From positions 1-61,546 of the forward strand of contig NZ_QYTW02000027.1 in assembly GCF_003605405.2 (NCBI RefSeq): a stretch of 61,546 bases of DNA, written 5' to 3'. Made by a program: the position numbers and the translations under genes. Within the stretch, counting starts at the first letter, position 1; every line of letters begins with the position of its first letter. The notes below the pieces were generated by a model, which was not told where the DNA came from, did not search any database, and saw only the letters and a list, made by a program, of their open reading frames with translations. This document shows positions 8,017 to 17,041 of this stretch, piece by piece. This stretch comes from Siminovitchia terrae. GTDB taxonomy: Bacteria; Bacillota; Bacilli; Bacillales; Bacillaceae_C.

Positions 8017-8650
8017 AGAAGAAAGCGCCTTTTTTGGAATTAAGAAGTAGGGAGGATAAATGATATTATTGCTTAGGTATCCTTATTAAAAAATTTAACA
8101 ACTTTATTTTACCCCCATCCAAAAACAGGACGGGGGTATGCGTGTTGGAATTACTAAGCTTGAACAATGCTCCTTGAATTTTGGATCCTTTATTAATTGT
8201 AATTCTGACATTTCCTTATTGCAGGTGATGACAGCTTCGCTGATTCTACCCCTACGATTGTGTTCTTTGGATTTTAGGGAAATAAAGAACTCCTATAAAC
8301 GAAATTGTCCAATTTTATAATGTGGATTTCTTTACACAAATTTTACACCTTAAAAAGGGGCCTTACTTTTTTGTGTGAAAAGATTATAGCCTTGTTTTTT
8401 GGTAATCTACCTAGATATAACTTTCTTCCGCATTTGACAAATCATTTTTTCTTGCTGTTGGGCAGATTTTTGTAATTCTGTACAGTTTATAGTCTTCAGA
8501 GCTTGTCAGCAACTCCTTTGCACATACCCAATTTTTCTGGGAGTCTAACTGCGGGTTACATGCTTCATCATTAAATTGAAGCTGGGTGTCATAAAAGTCA
8601 TTTTTCGAAACCAACTTCTAATTTTTGGGCTCCTCGTCAAACTCGCATTG
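8017..8650. other. Intergenic region, no supported gene
   Basis: A hairpin, ACCCCC at about 8111-8116 against GGGGGT at about 8132-8137, may end the MBL transcript but lacks a T-run. Two short frames (8138-8320 plus, 8411-8614 minus) have no usable ribosome site; the second would need a TTG start. The rest is AT-rich and unassigned. Confidence 0.4.
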
Positions 8651-9739
8651 TTAATTTAAAATAGGTAAGGTTATTGTGAATTTTGTACCTTGTTGCAACG
8701 CACTCTCTACTGAAATCGTGCCTTCATGCGCTTCAATCAAACTTTTCACAATCGCCATACCTAAGCCTGTTCCTTCAGATTTTTGTTCGGTCGTCGTACC
8801 TCGATAATAACGATTAAATAGATTTTGTTGTGTTTCCTCTGTCATCCCTATCCCGTTATCTTGGATACATATGTTTAACATTTCTTGTTGTTTTTCAATC
8901 GCAGTTGTAATCATAATGGGTGCTTCATTATGGATGACTGCATTCATATAAATATTTTGGAGTGCTCGTTTTAATAAATGTGGATCAAATCCCATGGTTA
9001 AATCATGTGATTCCGCTTGCAATTCAAAATGGTGCTTTTGTGCGCGCAAATCATTGCTAGAATCGGCTATAACATGTTGGACAAACGATACAATATTTTG
9101 TGTTGTTTTACGAATGGGTACAGACTGTGAGCCATCAAAGCGCATCGCTAAATTCAAGTCTTGCACAAGTTGCTCCATATGCGTCCCCTTATCATCAATT
9201 TCTTGAATGAAATTTCGCTGTTCTTCTTTTGACCAATCATAATCAGGATTTAATAATAATGTAGAATAGCCTTTAATATACGTTAAAGGTGTTTTCAAAT
9301 CATGTGAAATCCCCGCAATCCAGTCCCGTTTTGCTTTCTCAAGTTGCGCGCGTTCGCCCTTGGCTTTTTGCAACTGTGCCCGCATATGATCAAGTTGGGT
9401 GATAACTTCTTGATATAAGTGAAAGCGCATTTTAAACTTTCCTTTACGATTATAAATTTTATTACGCTCTATGAGTGGTGAAAAATCTTCATTCCCCAAT
9501 TGGTCAATCCATTTCATCACGAGTAATAAGGGGCTGCCAAAATACCAGCCGAACCATATGATCCATAGGATTGTAACAAAGCCAATGACAACCGTTACCA
9601 ACCATTCATAACGTTCGTCACCAAAACCCAGTTTCGGCAAAATTCCTTCCATTGCAAGGGGCACAGTTAAAGCTAAAAGCAATAGCCAAAAGACAAAACC
9701 CAATAATAAATGCTGAATAAAGCGTTGCTGGATTTTCAT
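8651..9739 (-). CDS. Sensor histidine kinase
   Basis: This 362-residue membrane kinase has two N-terminal transmembrane helices (residues about 12-30 and 46-66) with a very short external loop, as in intramembrane-sensing Bacillus kinases. Next comes a HAMP-like linker and coiled coil, the H-box SHDLKTPLTYIKG with H146, the N-box NIYMNAVIHNEAP, G1 DNGIGM and G2 GTGLGMAI. It should phosphorylate the OmpR-type regulator encoded just upstream; its ATG overlaps the regulator stop by one base, so translation is coupled. The divergent ABC transporter operon at 11.05 kb is the likely target, as in antimicrobial-peptide detoxification modules. That link is inferred from context. Confidence 0.9.
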   Translation of the reverse strand: MKIQQRFIQHLLLGFVFWLLLLALTVPLAMEGILPKLGFGDERYEWLVTVVIGFVTILWIIWFGWYFGSPLLLVMKWIDQLGNEDFSPLIERNKIYNRKGKFKMRFHLYQEVITQLDHMRAQLQKAKGERAQLEKAKRDWIAGISHDLKTPLTYIKGYSTLLLNPDYDWSKEEQRNFIQEIDDKGTHMEQLVQDLNLAMRFDGSQSVPIRKTTQNIVSFVQHVIADSSNDLRAQKHHFELQAESHDLTMGFDPHLLKRALQNIYMNAVIHNEAPIMITTAIEKQQEMLNICIQDNGIGMTEETQQNLFNRYYRGTTTEQKSEGTGLGMAIVKSLIEAHEGTISVESALQQGTKFTITLPILN

Positions 9740-10458
9740 TAAGCATCACCTGTTGGCGGAATAAATTTATAGCCAATCCCTCGCAAATTCACGATAATTT
9801 TTGGCTTCCTCGTATTGTCGCCTAACTTTTTGCGCAGCTTTGCAATATGAATCGTTACGGTTTTTTCTTCACCAAATACATCTTCTCCCCATACACGCTC
9901 ATAAATTTGTGAAGTCGTAAATACGCGGTTTGGATTTTCGCAAAAGAAATGCAGTAATTCTAACTCTTTTGCGGTAGTTTGAACTACTTCCCCATGCACA
10001 GTTAATAAAGCTTCATCTGGTGAAAATGAGAACGCGTTATATACATAGTTTTTCATTTCAGATTGTGCTGGTTTTTTTTCGTACTCACGCTGCCGTCTTA
10101 AAATAGCACGTATTCTTGCTACAACTTCAAGAGGGTTAAAAGGCTTTGTAATATAATCATCACCGCCTACACTAAGCCCTGTTAATTTATCAAAATCACT
10201 GGAACGTGCACTAATAAATAAAATGGGGGCTGTTGTTTGCTGACGAATGGCCGAACATAATGCAAAACCATCTCCGTCCGGCAGCATGACATCCAATAAA
10301 ATAATATCGAAATCCTGTTCCGTTAAGGCTTGCAGTGCCTCCGCTTTCGTTGCTGCCGTCGCAATATGTGTAAAATGCTCTTTTTGCAATGTGATCTCAA
10401 GGATTTTTAAAATGCCCACTTCATCATCCACTATTAAAATGTTTGCATCATCTGTCAT
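9739..10458 (-). CDS. OmpR-family response regulator
   Basis: This 239-residue two-domain regulator has a receiver domain with the acidic pair D11/D12 (LIVDDE), phospho-acceptor D56 (ILLDVMLPDGDG) and K105 (TKPFNP), followed by a winged-helix DNA-binding domain (KELELLHFFCENPNRVFT and TVTIHIAKLRKKLGD, ending RGIGYKFIPP). The ATG at 10458 is preceded by AGAGGGAATCGC. The frame extends upstream into repeat copy 3 but has no start signal there. It forms an operon with the kinase at 8651-9739. Confidence 0.92.
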   Translation of the reverse strand: MTDDANILIVDDEVGILKILEITLQKEHFTHIATAATKAEALQALTEQDFDIILLDVMLPDGDGFALCSAIRQQTTAPILFISARSSDFDKLTGLSVGGDDYITKPFNPLEVVARIRAILRRQREYEKKPAQSEMKNYVYNAFSFSPDEALLTVHGEVVQTTAKELELLHFFCENPNRVFTTSQIYERVWGEDVFGEEKTVTIHIAKLRKKLGDNTRKPKIIVNLRGIGYKFIPPTGDA

Positions 10459-10505
10459 GCGATTCCCTCTTTTTTGCAAGATAAAAAAGTTAATTTTTTT
10501 AGGTT

Positions 10506-10698
10506 TAACTTTATTCAGCAGAAGTCTCCCACATTTGTAAGTGGTGAGATGAATGCATATTGGTATTCCAATCAGTGGGGGTTCAAACCCCGGCTGAATA
10601 AAGTTAAAGTCTCCGGCGGATGCCACAGATTTTCAGAGGAAATTTATCGAGCAGAGCTCGATAAAATCTGGGCGCAAATACGCTAAGGCGCATTTGAT
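10506..10698 (+). repeat. 193-bp structured repeat, copy 3
   Basis: This full copy lies 47 bases upstream of the minus-strand regulator gene, so here the element runs against the neighbouring transcript. Left boundary TTTAACTTTATTC; right boundary GCATTTGAT. Both GGGG/CCCC and GAGC/GCTC stems are intact. Confidence 0.9.
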
Positions 10699-10727
10699 CA
10701 TTTTGAACAAAGTGCTTTGTTGTTCAG

Positions 10728-10910
10728 CTCCAGCGCCTATCGACTAGCAGACTTTGCGACAATGTGCTCCTGCGGCGAAGCGTATTCGAAGATGTTAACC
10801 TCACCTCGTCGCAAAGCTGCATGAAGCTTACTCACGAAGTAATCCAGTAAGCTGCTTTCCTACGATAAGTCAGTAGCACTCTAGTCTGTACGTCGATGAG
10901 CAAGGCGCTA
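10728..10910. repeat. Large foldable intergenic element
   Basis: Several distant arms pair in nested order: AGCGCC (10732-10737) with GGCGCT (10904-10909), ATCGAC (10739-10744) with GTCGAT (10892-10897), and TTTGCGAC (10753-10760) with GTCGCAAA (10808-10815). The sequence beginning CAGCTCCAGCGCCTA resembles a long repeat common in Bacillus genomes (recalled, not searched). Only one copy is in this window. The 10911-11049 stretch before the ABC gene is AT-rich and should hold its promoter. Confidence 0.5.
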
Positions 10911-11049
10911 TTCTTATTCTATTCTAACAAGTTTTCTTCTGCCATACCTGTCTTTTAAGTAAAAATTACGTACATTTTCCTGCCTGTTTACTTTATTTTT
11001 ACTTTCATCTTTTACGCTGTAATTAAGCAAATAAACGGGAGGCTTATGT

Positions 11050-11970
11050 ATGGATAACATGATTCAAACAAATCTATTAACAAAACGTTATACAGTCAAA
11101 CCTGTCATTAACCAAGTAAGTATGAATATTAAAGAAGGCGAAATTTATGGCTTTCTCGGTCCAAACGGTGCTGGAAAAACGACGTTGATGAAAATGATAT
11201 TGAATTTGGTAAAGCCGACATCAGGGGAAATTTTCATTCAAAATCGACCCATTATGACAAGTTCGTATAAATATTTAAAGGACATCGGCAGCCTCATTGA
11301 ATATCCGATTTTTTATGAGGAACTAACCGCACAAGAAAATTTGCAAATGCATTGTGCTTACATGGGATATAAGGACCAAAACCATATAAAAAAAGTGCTA
11401 GACATTGTAGGTTTACAGCAAATTGAAAAGAAGAAAGTAAAGGAATTTTCCCTTGGTATGCGTCAACGTCTGGCGATTGGGCGCGCCATTGTTGCTAAAC
11501 CCAAAATTTTAATTTTAGATGAGCCCATTAACGGATTGGATCCCATCGGTATTAAAGAAGTGAGAGAGCTGCTTGTCATGCTAAAACAGCAATATGGAAT
11601 GACCATTTTAATATCGAGCCATATCGTCTCAGAAATCGAATCCATTGCAGATACGATTGGCGTATTAAATGAGGGAGAACTAATTGAGGAAATTTCGATG
11701 CATTCCCTGCGTGATAAACAGCAATCCATGATAGAAATGGTGGTTAGTGACACGAAAAAAGCGAAACAGTTATTAGAGGAAAAATTCAACGCTAAAGTGC
11801 AGATCACGAATACTAGTACCCTGAATATTCAACAAATACACGAAAAGCCATCAACATTAACTAAGCATTTAATCATGCATGGTATAGATGTAGATGAGGT
11901 CGAAACTTTACACCAATCGTTAGAAGAATACTTTGTCAATCGTATTAATGGGAGGAAACAACATGCTTAA
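11050..11970 (+). CDS. ABC transporter ATP-binding protein (BcrA-like)
   Basis: This 306-residue ATPase has Walker A GPNGAGKTT, signature FSLGMRQRLAIGRAI, Walker B LILDEPINGLDP and the switch-histidine region ISSHIVSEIES. A C-terminal extension of about 90 residues is typical of ABC-2 type drug or lantibiotic exporters. It pairs with the permease that begins 8 bases before its stop codon. The ribosome site GGGAGG lies shortly before the ATG. The operon diverges from the two-component genes and probably answers to them. The substrate is not identifiable; antimicrobial peptide export is the usual role of this architecture. Confidence 0.9.
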   Translation: MDNMIQTNLLTKRYTVKPVINQVSMNIKEGEIYGFLGPNGAGKTTLMKMILNLVKPTSGEIFIQNRPIMTSSYKYLKDIGSLIEYPIFYEELTAQENLQMHCAYMGYKDQNHIKKVLDIVGLQQIEKKKVKEFSLGMRQRLAIGRAIVAKPKILILDEPINGLDPIGIKEVRELLVMLKQQYGMTILISSHIVSEIESIADTIGVLNEGELIEEISMHSLRDKQQSMIEMVVSDTKKAKQLLEEKFNAKVQITNTSTLNIQQIHEKPSTLTKHLIMHGIDVDEVETLHQSLEEYFVNRINGRKQHA

Positions 11971-12667
11971 ATTAATAAAATTAGAATGGCGCAAGCATCA
12001 AATGGGACGTTATATTACAAGCTTTTTCTCCTGTGTTATTGGCATCTATGGCTTTGTGGCACTCATTTCATTAACTTCAAAAAATGATGTAGACGCAGCT
12101 ATGGAGTCCTTTCAGGAATTTATGTCAGTAGTTAATATTTTATCGAATATTACATTTATTATTTTGGGCAGTGTTATTTTATCTCGCTTGATCATTTCAG
12201 AGTTTCGTACGAAAACGATGCAAGTATTGTTTACCTACCCTATAAAGCGTAAAAAACTTTTATTTGCTAAGTTAACGCTTGCTTACTTATTTACTGCAGG
12301 TAGTTTATTTGCCGGGGTTTGGCTTATGCAAATAATCACATACTTTTTACAACCTTCACTCGGGTTATTTGAAGGCACAGTATCCATGCAAGATTTAGTT
12401 GCGACATTTCCAAAAACATTGACTAATGCGTTAACGATGAGCGCAATTGCTTTAATTCCGTTATTTTTCGGTATGCGTAAAAAATCGACCGCGGCCACAA
12501 TTACATCTGCCGTCATTATTGGCTTTTTGATTAACTCAACCGTTTCTGATGGCGGTGCAACATTTAGCTTAGCCAATGTTGTATTTATTCCACTCCTATT
12601 AGCACTGCTTGGCATTGGTATTGCCTATTTATCATTCCGCAACATTGATGTAAAGGATGTGGCTTAA
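11963..12667 (+). CDS. ABC-2 type transporter permease
   Basis: This 234-residue membrane protein has about six hydrophobic segments and opens MLKLIKLEWRKHQMGRYI, the cytosolic start typical of ABC-2 permeases. The ATG at 11963 follows GGGAGGAAACAAC and overlaps the ATPase gene by 8 bases, so the two are translationally coupled. It should form the membrane channel for the ATPase at 11050. The next gene starts directly after its stop codon. Specific substrate unknown. Confidence 0.87.
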   Translation: MLKLIKLEWRKHQMGRYITSFFSCVIGIYGFVALISLTSKNDVDAAMESFQEFMSVVNILSNITFIILGSVILSRLIISEFRTKTMQVLFTYPIKRKKLLFAKLTLAYLFTAGSLFAGVWLMQIITYFLQPSLGLFEGTVSMQDLVATFPKTLTNALTMSAIALIPLFFGMRKKSTAATITSAVIIGFLINSTVSDGGATFSLANVVFIPLLLALLGIGIAYLSFRNIDVKDVA

Positions 12668-13495
12668 ATGATCCGAAAAATGTTATTTGTACTATTGCTT
12701 GGAATAATCACTGTAGCCATTATTCTTTTTATGAAACAACCGGCTAAGACGATGACAATAGGTGAATATGAAGCGATGCCACATATCGATGTGACACTTG
12801 ATGAGTTAAATATCGCTATTTCCAACTCACCAGATGATAAAATACATGTTCAAATCCAAGGACATAAATTAAATAAAAATATGCTGACAATCAATGAAGA
12901 GAACAATCGATTCTTCATTAAGGAGCAGCAGAGTAAGGAAAATTGGAAAGAAAATATCCGTTTTCGTCCAACGCCAACCATAATCGTACAACTCCCCAAA
13001 TCCCAAAGTAAATCACTAACACTTAAAGGTGCAGATGGAGATTTCAACATTGAAGATTTAGCGTTGGATACAGTACAAGTAGAAACGTCGGCAGGCATGG
13101 CTTATTTAAAAAAACTGTCCATTTCAAATGCTGAACTTCATACGAACGATGGCAATGTGACAATCAATAAAAGTGCTATAGAAAACTTAAATATTGCATC
13201 AAGTGCAGGTGATGTTGCCATAAAAGAAAGCACAGGCTCAGAGCATATGATACAAACGATTGATGGGCAAATCAAAATGACAGAGGCAACAGAACAGCCG
13301 AATCTACATGTAAAAAGCGTTTCGGGTGATATAGTCATTCATTATAAAAAAGTACCAACTTCACTTCAAGTAACGACCGTGGGACCAGATATTGAAAATA
13401 CTTTACCAAAATATGATAAGAAAACCCACATGATTGGTAATGGTGCAAATGTGCTTTCAGCTGAAACGAAAGATGGTGTTATTACGATTAAATAG
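12668..13495 (+). CDS. DUF4097-type beta-repeat lipid- or membrane-anchored protein
   Basis: This 275-residue protein has an N-terminal membrane anchor (MLFVLLLGIITVAIILFM). A long extracytoplasmic region follows with short repeating strands such as LTLKGADGDFNI, VQVETSAGMAYL, ELHTNDGNVTI, LNIASSAGDVAI and LHVKSVSGDIVI. The S/T-x-D/A-G-x-(V/I) pattern every 18-20 residues is the DUF4097 beta-helix pattern. It starts immediately after the permease stop codon and so belongs to the ABC operon. Proteins of this family often accompany ABC exporters and two-component systems in Firmicutes, with roles that remain unclear. Confidence 0.82.
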   Translation: MIRKMLFVLLLGIITVAIILFMKQPAKTMTIGEYEAMPHIDVTLDELNIAISNSPDDKIHVQIQGHKLNKNMLTINEENNRFFIKEQQSKENWKENIRFRPTPTIIVQLPKSQSKSLTLKGADGDFNIEDLALDTVQVETSAGMAYLKKLSISNAELHTNDGNVTINKSAIENLNIASSAGDVAIKESTGSEHMIQTIDGQIKMTEATEQPNLHVKSVSGDIVIHYKKVPTSLQVTTVGPDIENTLPKYDKKTHMIGNGANVLSAETKDGVITIK

Positions 13496-13635
13496 AAAAA
13501 TAGAGTGAGAACTCTATGAGATCATCCTCTAAAGAAGACCTTAAAAAGGTTGGTGACCGCTAAGAACATACTTATAAAAGGAAAGGGGGTTATGCAGGTA
13601 GCAGAACAGTTCAAAAGCGTCTGTGGCTGCTGCTT
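13496..13635. other. Intergenic, no gene
   Basis: A short region after the DUF4097 gene with no T-run terminator and no gene seen. It leads directly into the partial repeat copy 4. Confidence 0.4.
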
Positions 13636-13773
13636 TTAATTTTATTCAGCGGGGGTTCAAACCCCGGCTGAATAAAGTTAAAGCCTCCGGCGGATGCCAC
13701 AGACTTTCAGAGGAAATTTATCGAGCTAAAGCTCGATAAAATCTGGGCACAAATACGCCAAGGCGCATTTGAT
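13636..13773 (+). repeat. 193-bp structured repeat, copy 4 (internal deletion)
   Basis: The left hairpins are missing: the sequence passes straight from TTTATTCAGC into the GGGGGTTCAAACCCC stem. The lost piece is what would be removed by recombination between the two ATTCAGC/T direct repeats present in full copies. The 3' half is intact, with stem TTATCGAGC/GCTCGATAA. Confidence 0.88.
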
Positions 13774-13829
13774 TAGTAAAAAAACACTTGCGTTTTTTCA
13801 AGCATTGGGATAGTATATCTTTAACCAAC

Positions 13830-13847
13830 ATACTATACGGTAGGTAT
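13830..13847. promoter_or_regulatory. Candidate TetR operator site 1
   Basis: ATACT (13830-13834), 8 bases, GGTAT (13843-13847): the same geometry as sites at 14116 and 17024, with one arm mismatch. It lies about 310 bases upstream of the acyl-CoA dehydrogenase start and probably marks the operon promoter region. The regulator is inferred to be the TetR protein at 16420. Confidence 0.5.
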
Positions 13848-13904
13848 ATATAGAAATTTCAGTCTATTTATCACTAGCTGTTTTAATGGCTAAACTGCAT
13901 ATGT

Positions 13905-14099
13905 TAACTTCATTCAGCAGAAGTCTCTCACTTCAGTAAGTGGTGAGATGAAAGCGTATTGGTATTCCATTCAGTGGGGGTTCAAACCCCGGCTGAAATA
14001 AAGTTAAAGCCTCCGGCGGATGTCACAGATTTTCAGAGGAAATTTATCGAGCTAAAGCTCGATAAAATCCTGGCACAAATACGCCAAGGCACATTTGAT
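13905..14099 (+). repeat. 193-bp structured repeat, copy 5
   Basis: Full-length copy just before the acyl-CoA dehydrogenase gene; it ends CACATTTGAT. The apical loop is TAAA in stem TTATCGAGC/GCTCGATAA. One extra A in the CTGAAATAAAG stretch would break the fortuitous frame. Confidence 0.9.
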
Positions 14100-14115
14100 T
14101 TAATTTGTCTTTAAT

Positions 14116-14133
14116 ATACTGACTATTTAGTAT
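14116..14133. promoter_or_regulatory. Candidate TetR operator site 2
   Basis: ATACT (14116-14120), GACTATTT, AGTAT (14129-14133): perfect 5-bp arms with 8-base centre, 20 bases before the dehydrogenase start codon. Bound repressor here would cover the ribosome site and any promoter between the repeat and the gene. Confidence 0.55.
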
Positions 14134-14153
14134 TATCGAAAGGAAGGATATGT

Positions 14154-15362
14154 TTGGATTTTTCTGTTTCGGAGAAAGTAGAAGTCTTACAAAAAGAATT
14201 GACAGAATTTATGGAAGAGTACATTTACCCAAATGAAAAAGTGTATCAAGATCAGCTGGAAGCCCAAGATGATCGTTGGGGCTCTGTTCCAACGATCATT
14301 GAAGAGTTAAAAGAAAAGGCAAAATCTCAAGGGTTATGGAATTTATTTTTGCCGGATAAAAAGTATGGAGCTGGTTTAACAAATATAGAATATGCCCCTT
14401 TAGCGGAGATTATGGGACGTTCCATGATCGCACCTGAAGTTTTTAATTGTAATGCCCCTGATACGGGGAATATGGAAGTACTCGTTCAATATGGTTCCCA
14501 AGAGCAAAAAAGAGAGTGGCTGGAACCATTGCTGGAAGGTAAAATTCGCTCGTGTTTTGCCATGACAGAACCGAGTGTCGCTTCTAGTGATGCGACTAAT
14601 ATTCAAGCAACTATTGTTAGAGCTGGTGATGAATATGTCATTAATGGGATAAAATGGTGGTCTTCTGGAGCTGGTGATCTCCGTTGCAAAGTGGCCATAT
14701 TCATGGGGAAAAATGACCCAAGCGCCCCCCGCTATGAGCAACAGTCTATGATTCTTGTACCATTGGATACTCCTGGTGTAACGATTAAAAGAATGTTGCC
14801 TGTATTTGGTTACGATGGGGCACCCCATGGTCATGCAGAAATTGAGTTTAAAAATGTACGAGTTCCTGTTTCAAATATGATTTGGGGAGAGGGGAAAGGA
14901 TTTGCGATTGCTCAAGGACGATTAGGACCAGGTCGTATACATCATTGTATGCGCTTAATCGGTTCCGCTGAACGAGCTCTTGAGTTAATGACGAAACGTA
15001 CCCTGCAAAGAAGTACTTTTGGTGAGAAATTAGCAAATCATGGTGTTATTCAAGAATGGATAGCTGAATCAAGGATGGAGATTGAGCAGGCAAGATTATT
15101 GACACTTAAAGCTGCCTATATGATGGATACCGTCGGAAATAAAAAGGCAAAAACGGAAATTGCTATGATTAAAGTGGTAGCACCAAATATGGCACAACAA
15201 GTGATTGATCGAGCGATTCAATTGTTTGGTGGGGCAGGAGTTAGTGAAGATTATCCACTTGCCCATCTGTATGCAAATGCAAGGACATTACGGATTGCTG
15301 ATGGCCCAGATGAGGTTCACAGGAGACAAATTGCAAGGTTAGAAATGAAGAAGTATTTTTAA
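14154..15362 (+). CDS. Acyl-CoA dehydrogenase, ACAD10/11 type
   Basis: This 402-residue FAD-dependent acyl-CoA dehydrogenase has the family landmarks [18 protein letters not shown] (FAD/substrate strand), [11 protein letters not shown], and the C-terminal [22 protein letters not shown]. The motif ADGPDEVH (residues 382-389) puts Asp383 where ordinary enzymes have the catalytic Glu of the YEGT motif. This Asp variant is characteristic of ACAD10/ACAD11 and LvaC-like enzymes, which process phosphorylated 4-hydroxyacyl-CoA. It starts with TTG, 6 bases after AGGAAGG. Its TAA stop is formed by the first bases of repeat copy 6. It heads the catabolic operon together with an SDR and an APH kinase. 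Confidence 0.9.
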   Translation: MDFSVSEKVEVLQKELTEFMEEYIYPNEKVYQDQLEAQDDRWGSVPTIIEELKEKAKSQGLWNLFLPDKKYGAGLTNIEYAPLAEIMGRSMIAPEVFNCNAPDTGNMEVLVQYGSQEQKREWLEPLLEGKIRSCFAMTEPSVASSDATNIQATIVRAGDEYVINGIKWWSSGAGDLRCKVAIFMGKNDPSAPRYEQQSMILVPLDTPGVTIKRMLPVFGYDGAPHGHAEIEFKNVRVPVSNMIWGEGKGFAIAQGRLGPGRIHHCMRLIGSAERALELMTKRTLQRSTFGEKLANHGVIQEWIAESRMEIEQARLLTLKAAYMMDTVGNKKAKTEIAMIKVVAPNMAQQVIDRAIQLFGGAGVSEDYPLAHLYANARTLRIADGPDEVHRRQIARLEMKKYF

Positions 15363-15552
15363 CTTCATTCAGCAGAAGTCTCTCACTTCAGTAAGTGGTG
15401 AGATGAAAGCATATTGGTATTCCATTCAGTGAGGATTCAAACCCCGGCTGAATAAAGTTAAAGCCTCCGGCGGATGCCACAGATTTTCAGAGGAAATTTA
15501 TCGAGAGGAGCTCAATAAAATCTGGGCGCAAATACGCCAGGACGCATTTGAT
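15360..15552 (+). repeat. 193-bp structured repeat, copy 6
   Basis: Full copy whose TAA start serves as the stop codon of the acyl-CoA dehydrogenase. It ends 30 bases before the SDR start codon, so it fills the gene junction. The apical stem is weaker here (CGAGAGGAGCTC with a changed base). Confidence 0.9.
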
Positions 15553-15582
15553 ATAATCTATTATTTATGAAGGAGTAAAGTT

Positions 15583-16353
15583 ATGACAATACTAGACACG
15601 TTTAAATTATCGAATAAAACGGCCATTGTAACGGGAGGTGGAAGAGGATTAGGGGCTCATATAGCTGAAGCTTATGCTGAAGCTGGAGCGAATGTAGTTG
15701 TTTGTTCTAGAGACATATCCGCTTGTGAAGAAATGAGTCATAAACTTAAAACATACGGTGTTCAGTCATTAGCAATAGAATGTGACGTTACGAACCAGGA
15801 GCATATCAAAAATGTTGTCAATGAGACACTAGAAAATTTCGGATCGATTGATATTCTAGTAAATAATAGTGGATCATCATGGGCTGCACCTGTTGAAGAA
15901 ATGCCTTATGAAGCTTGGGCTAAAGTCATTGATGTGAATGTAACAGGAACATTTCTAATGAGTCAAGCAGTCGGTAAAGTCATGATCGAACAGAACAAAG
16001 GAAAAATAATTAACATTGCATCAATTGCAGGGTTTGGTGGAACACCAGCTTTTATGCAAACGATTGGATATAACACGAGTAAGGGAGCCGTTATGACGTT
16101 TACAAAAGATTTAGCGGTAAAATGGGGAAAATATAATATTAATGTAAATGCAATAGCACCGGGTTTTTTCCCAACAAAAATGTCTAAAGTACTGATCGAC
16201 TATGGTAAAGAAACTATACTAAGCAATACTCCGTTAAAAAGATTAGGAAAAGATTCTGATATAAAAGGGGTTGCAGTATTCTTAGCATCAAATGCCTCAG
16301 ATTATATAACGGGTGATATATTAACCGTTGATGGTGGAGCGCATGCATTGTAA
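15583..16353 (+). CDS. Short-chain dehydrogenase/reductase (SDR)
   Basis: This 256-residue classical SDR has cofactor motif TGGGRGLG (17-24), NNSG (95-98), catalytic S148, Y164 and K168 (YNTSK), and a C-terminal DYITGDILTVDGGAHAL. It reduces or oxidises a carbonyl/hydroxyl pair with NAD(P)H. In the lva pathway the SDR LvaD reduces the 4-keto group of levulinyl-CoA; here the gene sits between the ACAD and the regulator, so the same role is plausible but inferred. A GGAG ribosome site precedes the ATG. Confidence 0.9.
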   Translation: MTILDTFKLSNKTAIVTGGGRGLGAHIAEAYAEAGANVVVCSRDISACEEMSHKLKTYGVQSLAIECDVTNQEHIKNVVNETLENFGSIDILVNNSGSSWAAPVEEMPYEAWAKVIDVNVTGTFLMSQAVGKVMIEQNKGKIINIASIAGFGGTPAFMQTIGYNTSKGAVMTFTKDLAVKWGKYNINVNAIAPGFFPTKMSKVLIDYGKETILSNTPLKRLGKDSDIKGVAVFLASNASDYITGDILTVDGGAHAL

Positions 16354-16419
16354 GTGATGGAGAATGATAGATGTTTATGGTAAATTAAACATAAAAATAA
16401 AATAGTGGTGAATTCAAAA

Positions 16420-16992
16420 ATGAAGAAGAAAATTACAGAAAAAAGCATCGAACTTTTTGAAAAAAAAGGTTTTACCCAAACATCTATCCAAGATATAGTA
16501 GATGAATTAGAAGTAACAAAAGGTACATTTTATTACTACTTTTCTAGTAAAGAGCAATTATTAATGGCCATTCATCTTGAATATATAGATGATTTATTGG
16601 AACGACAAGAGAAAATTATGAAAGATGAAAGAAAATCTAGTGTTGAAAAAATAAGGAATGTAATAGCGTTATTAATTAATGATATTAAAGATAAAGGACC
16701 TAGTGGGCGTGTTTTTTTTCGAGAAATAAGGCATTTATCTAATCATAATATCGGTATTATAAAGAAAAAGCGCAACCAAATTAGATTAAATATTGAAAAG
16801 GTTATTAGAACTGGAATGGACAATGGTGAATTACGCCCTAATCTAAAACCAGATATCATTACTTTTGCCATTTTAAGCTTAACGAATTACAGCTATCAAT
16901 GGTTTAAACCAAATGGTGAAATTCATTCAGATGAATTAGTTCAAATTTATGCAGATGTGATATTTAATGGAATAATGGAAAAAAATGATTAG
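16420..16992 (+). CDS. TetR-family transcriptional regulator
   Basis: This 190-residue TetR regulator has the usual N-terminal DNA-binding domain (KKITEKSIELFEKKGFTQTS, then VTKGTFYYYFSSKEQLL) and a helical ligand domain of about 140 residues. The ATG at 16420 is preferred over an upstream GTG at 16405 because GTGGTGA lies 9 bases before it. It sits inside the operon after the SDR. Three ATACT-N8-AGTAT palindromes at 13830, 14116 and 17024 are candidate operators, suggesting auto-control and release by an acyl-CoA or similar ligand, as in FadR-type regulators. Confidence 0.88.
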   Translation: MKKKITEKSIELFEKKGFTQTSIQDIVDELEVTKGTFYYYFSSKEQLLMAIHLEYIDDLLERQEKIMKDERKSSVEKIRNVIALLINDIKDKGPSGRVFFREIRHLSNHNIGIIKKKRNQIRLNIEKVIRTGMDNGELRPNLKPDIITFAILSLTNYSYQWFKPNGEIHSDELVQIYADVIFNGIMEKND

Positions 16993-17023
16993 ATTTTGAG
17001 AAGTGTCCTTTTTTTAGTCGTAC

Positions 17024-17041
17024 ATACTAAACGGTTAGTAT
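17024..17041. promoter_or_regulatory. Candidate TetR operator site 3
   Basis: ATACT (17024-17028), AAACGGTT, AGTAT (17037-17041); the palindrome extends outward to CATACTAA/TTAGTATG, 8-bp arms. It is the best of the three sites. It lies between the regulator gene and the APH kinase gene and may control a second, internal promoter. Confidence 0.6.

Noticed and set aside
8138-8320. 60-residue plus-strand frame
   Set aside because: No ribosome site and it overlaps a hairpin; composition not protein-like.
8411-8614. 67-residue minus-strand frame
   Set aside because: Needs a TTG start with GAGGAG 14 bases away; no recognisable features and no conserved neighbour logic.
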